Below, in pieces: positions 61,050 to 64,000 of a stretch of 64,000 nucleotides of DNA. The notes beneath the pieces are model-generated. The model ran no database searches. It was not told the DNA's origin and saw nothing but the letters and a program-made list of their open reading frames with translations. The stretch comes from Allokutzneria sp. A3M-2-11 16. GTDB taxonomy: Bacteria > Actinomycetota > Actinomycetes > Mycobacteriales > Pseudonocardiaceae. Positions within the stretch are counted from its first letter, which is position 1; each line of letters opens with the position of its first letter. Made by a program: the position numbers and the translations under genes. The stretch lies in the NCBI RefSeq assembly GCF_024213555.1, contig NZ_JANAVO010000002.1, forward strand, positions 666,269 to 730,268, given 5' to 3'.

Positions 61050-62179
61050 GCGACGCAGGCTCACCGTGGTCGGTGTGGATCGCCCACACCCGTACCGGGC
61101 GCCTGGTCGCCGAGCTGCCCACCATCGGCACCCCGAAGTGGACCTGCGCGGTCAACGCGGCCGGGTCGGTGGAAGTCGTGGTTGCCCTCGGCGACCCGGG
61201 GGTGCCGAAGCGCGATGCGTTGCGGGCGATGCTCGCCCCGGTCCGGTTCTGCCTCGCGGTGGCCTACGGACAGCATCTCGTCCAGGCCGGGCCGATCTGG
61301 ACTCACCGCTACACCGACACCAACGCCACGCTCACTATCGGTGCCTCGGGACTGTGGGGCTTGTTCGAACGGCGCTTGGTGTTGCCACCGCACTATTCCG
61401 CGATCACCGATCCCTCGGCGGATCTTCGGATCGGCCCTGCCTCGCTGCACTCCCTCGCTCGCGCCCTGGTCGAGGCAGGCGAGTCCCGCCCGCGTGCGGA
61501 TCTGCCCGTCGTCTACCCGCCGGAGATCGCGGGCACGAACTCGCGCATCTACCGGGGCTTTGACCTCCGGCCGCTCGGTGACGCGTTGCGCTCGCTGGGC
61601 TCCGAGGACGGCGGCAGTGAAGTGGAGTTCCGGCCGAGGTTCACCGAGGACCGCGAGCGGCTGGAATGGGTGATGCGGATCGGGGCGCCGCTGCTCGCGC
61701 AGTCCGGTGCGCCCCGGGTCTATGACTACGGGGCCGGGCTGGTCGCGGTGGACGCCGACACCGACGGCTCCAATCTCGCCTCGGCGGTGTTCGTGCGTGG
61801 CAACGGAATGGAACGTGGCCTGCTCACCGGACACGCCGTGAACGCCGAGCTGGTCGACGCCGGGTACCCGTTGACCGAAGTCGTGATCGGCGACCACACG
61901 TCCGTCACGGAACAGTCCACGTTGGACTCCTACGCCCGCGCCTACGCCGCGATGCTGTCCCGTCCCACCGAGCTGTGGTCCGCCGTCGTGCGCACCGACC
62001 CCGGCGACGGCGGCCCCACCCTCGCCGGACTCGCCCCTGGGGACTTCGTCGTGTTCGGGCTCGACAGGCACCCTTGGCTCCCCGATGGGCACTACGAACA
62101 GCGCGTGCTCGGCATGGAGTCCGGCGAGGACACCGAGCACGTTTCCCTGACCCTGCAACGCGAACTCGCCGAGGTGTGA
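61046..62179 (+). CDS. Minor tail protein, ReqiPepy6 gp37-like
   Basis: 377 aa from a GTG overlapping the previous stop. It starts SDAGSPWSVWIAHTRTGRLV and continues ELPTIGTPKWTCAVNAAGSV, then TLTIGASGLWGLFERRLVLP, RGFDLRPLGDALRSLGSEDG and ending YEQRVLGMESGEDTEHVSLT. That pattern resembles the Gp37-like tail-tip family (PF14594) of siphoviruses. The alternative longer frame through the previous gene is a shadow. Confidence 0.75.
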   Translation: MSDAGSPWSVWIAHTRTGRLVAELPTIGTPKWTCAVNAAGSVEVVVALGDPGVPKRDALRAMLAPVRFCLAVAYGQHLVQAGPIWTHRYTDTNATLTIGASGLWGLFERRLVLPPHYSAITDPSADLRIGPASLHSLARALVEAGESRPRADLPVVYPPEIAGTNSRIYRGFDLRPLGDALRSLGSEDGGSEVEFRPRFTEDRERLEWVMRIGAPLLAQSGAPRVYDYGAGLVAVDADTDGSNLASAVFVRGNGMERGLLTGHAVNAELVDAGYPLTEVVIGDHTSVTEQSTLDSYARAYAAMLSRPTELWSAVVRTDPGDGGPTLAGLAPGDFVVFGLDRHPWLPDGHYEQRVLGMESGEDTEHVSLTLQRELAEV

Positions 62180-62929
62180 ATGCCCGCGACCCCTGCCCGC
62201 GCCAATGACTTGCTCGCGTGGGTCAAGCGGATCGAGAACCGGATGGACGAAGCCGATCGACGCACCCTGTACAGCGTGGTGATTTCCTCCGGCGGGCTGA
62301 CCATCCGCGACCTCGGCGGCATCACCGCCCAGGATCTCGACGGCGACACGACGTTCTTCACCGGAGGATTCGGCGGCGACTGGTCACGCCCCGACGGCAC
62401 CGCGCAGCCCATCACCTACATTGCCGACGACCGGGGAGCCTGGCGCATCGCGGTGTTCGACAACACGCCCAACAGCGGGGTCTACCGCCAGTTCGCGGCG
62501 GTATTCGACTACTCCGGGAACATCGTGCTCGGCGACGACGCCGAGTCCGGCCAAGGGCTCGCCCGCCCCTACATCCCGCTCTCGGTCTCCGCCGCCCAGT
62601 ACAAGGCGTGGCCCGCCACCGCCGCGACCGGATGGGAGACGCTGGAGACGATTCGGTACTGCAAACAACATCCACGGATCGACGTGCACCTACGCGCCAC
62701 CACCGACACCGACCCCGCCACGCGCGGCGAAGTCCGCCTACGCGAACAGGGCGGGACGGTCATCGGCCCCGTGCACGCGATCGAGTACGCGCAGACCCTG
62801 CGCTACAGCAACGGCCCCGTCCCCGGAGACTTCTCCGACCTACGCGAAGTCCACCTGGAAGCCCGCCGCACAGCAGGCACCGGAGTGGTGCGCGCGACCG
62901 TCGCCTACGCCGCAGGCGTCCAAAGCTGA
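62180..62929 (+). CDS. Minor tail protein, possible receptor-binding protein
   Basis: 249 aa starting right after the previous TGA. A short helical start (NDLLAWVKRIENRMDEADRR) is followed by a beta-rich body (TLYSVVISSGGLTIRDLGGI, NSGVYRQFAAVFDYSGNIVL, HPRIDVHLRATTDTDPATRG). Short trimerising helix plus beta domain at the end of a tail module suggests the host-contact protein. No enzyme motif is seen. It converges with the reverse gene at 62930 with no gap. Confidence 0.65.
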   Translation: MPATPARANDLLAWVKRIENRMDEADRRTLYSVVISSGGLTIRDLGGITAQDLDGDTTFFTGGFGGDWSRPDGTAQPITYIADDRGAWRIAVFDNTPNSGVYRQFAAVFDYSGNIVLGDDAESGQGLARPYIPLSVSAAQYKAWPATAATGWETLETIRYCKQHPRIDVHLRATTDTDPATRGEVRLREQGGTVIGPVHAIEYAQTLRYSNGPVPGDFSDLREVHLEARRTAGTGVVRATVAYAAGVQS

Positions 62930-63358
62930 TCAGGCCGAGCCGTTGCGCACCCCGTCGTCGGCACAATCGGGCACCTTGAACTCGCCCTTGAGGCACTTCG
63001 TGTACACCGGCGGATCGATGAGCTTCGGCGGCGTCGGCGCGCCCGGCTCGCTGGACGGGGCAGGCGGCACCGGGCGCTGACCGGCATCGCGCTGCGGCTG
63101 CGTGCTCGGCCGCGCCACCGGCGGATTCGTCGGCCGCGTCGCCGAGCTGCCCGACGGCGCCGGGATCACGATCGTCGTCGTGGTCGGGATGACCGGCGGC
63201 GCCGAGCTGGTCGAGTGCGGCGTGCTCGGTCCGTCGCCGACCTCGGACAGGTTCTCGTCGTTGGCCGTCAAGCTCGCACCGATCGCGATTCCGACGACCG
63301 CGAACACGGCCAGCACTCCGGCAACCACTCTGCCCGGTAACGCAGCGATCCCGCGCAC
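62930..63358 (-). CDS. Reverse-strand membrane-anchored Pro/Thr-rich protein
   Basis: 142 aa from a GTG with GGGGG 5 nt upstream. An N-terminal membrane anchor (VVAGVLAVFAVVGIAIGASL) leads into a long Pro/Ser/Thr linker (STSSAPPVIPTTTTIVIPAP, then RPTNPPVARPSTQPQ) and a short C-terminal segment with two cysteines (YTKCLKGEFKVPDCADDGVR). It would be exported and surface-exposed. Lying opposite to tail and lysin genes, it looks like a lysogeny-expressed moron; function unknown. Confidence 0.65.
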   Translation of the reverse strand: MRGIAALPGRVVAGVLAVFAVVGIAIGASLTANDENLSEVGDGPSTPHSTSSAPPVIPTTTTIVIPAPSGSSATRPTNPPVARPSTQPQRDAGQRPVPPAPSSEPGAPTPPKLIDPPVYTKCLKGEFKVPDCADDGVRNGSA

Positions 63359-63490
63359 ATCAACCCCCTGCAATCCCCTGACGCGCCACGTGAAAGCGCG
63401 TCCCCGCCGAGATCATCGCCGAACAACCCGCCCGCGCTACGCGCCCGGCGCACGAATTCGGCAAACACCCCAACGAAAAGGAGTCTCCGA

Positions 63491-64000
63491 CTGCCGTATG
63501 CACTGACATGGATGCCCGCCGTTCTGCGCGCCGCAGGACTGCGGGTCGAAGAAATCGCCGGCTGGGAAACCCGAGGTCACGGCAACTTCTCCACCCCGAA
63601 AGGGGTGTTGCTGCACCACACCGCAGGACCGGCCGCGGGCACCTTCCCCTCACGAAACACCGTGGTCAACGGCCGTCCCGACCTCGCCGGACCACTCGCC
63701 AACCTCGGCCTCGGCCGTGACGGAACCTGGTTCATCGTCGCCGCCGGGCAGGCATGGCACGCGGGCAAGGGCTACGTCCCGTGGTGCGGACGTGACAACG
63801 GCAGCGCCCACCTGATCGGTGTGGAAGCCGAGTCGACCGGCAAGGGCGACTGGACCCGCGAACAGCTCGACACCTACCCGCGCGGCACCGCCGCACTCCT
63901 GCGACACCTCGGCCTTCCCGCCGAGCGCGCCCTGGCCCACAAGGAATGGGCACCGCGCAGAAAGCCCGACCCGCACGGCTGGCCCGGCGACATGACCGGC
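63491..64000 (+). CDS. Endolysin, N-acetylmuramoyl-L-alanine amidase (partial, probable CTG start)
   Basis: 170 codons, open at the window end. Amidase_2/PGRP zinc site: His pair in GVLLHHTAG, the later IGVEAES and AHKEWAPRRKPDPHGW. It cleaves the glycan-peptide bond of the cell wall at lysis. Starting at CTG 63491, 7 nt after AAAAGGAG, gives LPYALTWMPAVLRAAGLRVE, matching the typical actinophage lysin N-terminus; the first ATG (63512) lacks a ribosome site and cuts that helix. Confidence 0.85.
   Translation, partial: MPYALTWMPAVLRAAGLRVEEIAGWETRGHGNFSTPKGVLLHHTAGPAAGTFPSRNTVVNGRPDLAGPLANLGLGRDGTWFIVAAGQAWHAGKGYVPWCGRDNGSAHLIGVEAESTGKGDWTREQLDTYPRGTAALLRHLGLPAERALAHKEWAPRRKPDPHGWPGDMTG

Larger units (their letters stand above)
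36343..64000. mobile_element. Siphovirus-type prophage (left end; right end beyond window)
   Basis: Content in order: integrase, repressor module, excisionase-like and replication genes, HNH endonuclease, terminase, portal, MuF, scaffold, coat, connectors, tail tube, frameshifted tail chaperones, tape measure, Dit, minor tail proteins and lysin. Host synteny (DUF4191 gene then normally an RDD protein gene and glnA) is interrupted at 36343. The left boundary lies somewhere in 36343-36579; no attachment repeat can be confirmed without the right end. All major structural genes in view are intact. Confidence 0.9.

Noticed and set aside
36580-64000. Gene-transfer agent or phage-derived particle instead of a prophage
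   Set aside because: Integrase, repressor, excisionase-like, replication, terminase and lysin genes are all present and intact, which fits a temperate phage.

Overview
The window is high-GC actinobacterial DNA, most likely from the Pseudonocardiales. Starts are often GTG, many genes look leaderless, and positions 1-36342 follow the Mycobacterium tuberculosis order qcrB-ctaF-ctaC-asnB-adoK-hesB-glycerate kinase-DUF3043-cobT-cobS-ilvE-gcvT-pepA-dlaT/sucB-TIGR01777-lipB-lipA-DUF4191 (Rv2196 to Rv2219, from memory). The family assignment is an inference; no rRNA or tRNA gene is present to test it.

Host region (1-36342). The left end carries the tail of cytochrome b (qcrB) and the oxidase genes ctaC and ctaF, then asnB, an adenosine-kinase-like gene, an A-type Fe-S carrier and a glycerate kinase. 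Next come the late cobalamin genes cobU-cobT-cobS, ilvE, a gcvT-DUF402-YjbR run with 1-nt overlaps, and pepA. The lipoate block holds lpdA and sucB (E3 and two-lipoyl E2 of 2-oxoacid dehydrogenases) followed by lipB and lipA, which make the lipoyl cofactor that E2 uses. Insertions relative to the mycobacterial order include a GlxA-type regulator with an EamA exporter, a Tat-exported serine hydrolase with an ArsR-like regulator and a transglutaminase, a TetR gene with palindromic operators beside an F420-type oxidoreductase, and a second YidD-like gene. Gaps between genes are rich in palindromic repeats of at least three families.

Prophage (about 36343 to beyond 64000). A siphovirus-type prophage lies directly after the DUF4191 gene; its right end is outside the window. 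Left to right: tyrosine integrase; leftward immunity genes with an HTH repressor; rightward early genes with an excisionase-like HTH protein, a replication-initiator-like protein whose linker DNA is a cluster of perfect palindromes (candidate origin), and small HTH and zinc-ribbon proteins; a terminator; an HNH endonuclease and a palindrome-rich control region; then terminase small and large subunits, portal, a MuF protein fused to a HExxH metallopeptidase-like domain, scaffold, P22-like coat protein, connectors, tail tube, frameshifted tail chaperones, tape measure, Dit, minor tail proteins and an endolysin.

Most notable: (i) three late phage genes seem to start at CTG behind good Shine-Dalgarno sequences; (ii) a reverse-strand, lower-GC membrane-protein gene with its own promoter sits inside the tail operon (a moron candidate), and a second reverse-strand membrane-anchored protein lies beside the lysin; (iii) the MuF-metallopeptidase fusion; (iv) the palindrome cluster inside the replication gene; (v) phased CCGTAT repeats upstream of the terminase.
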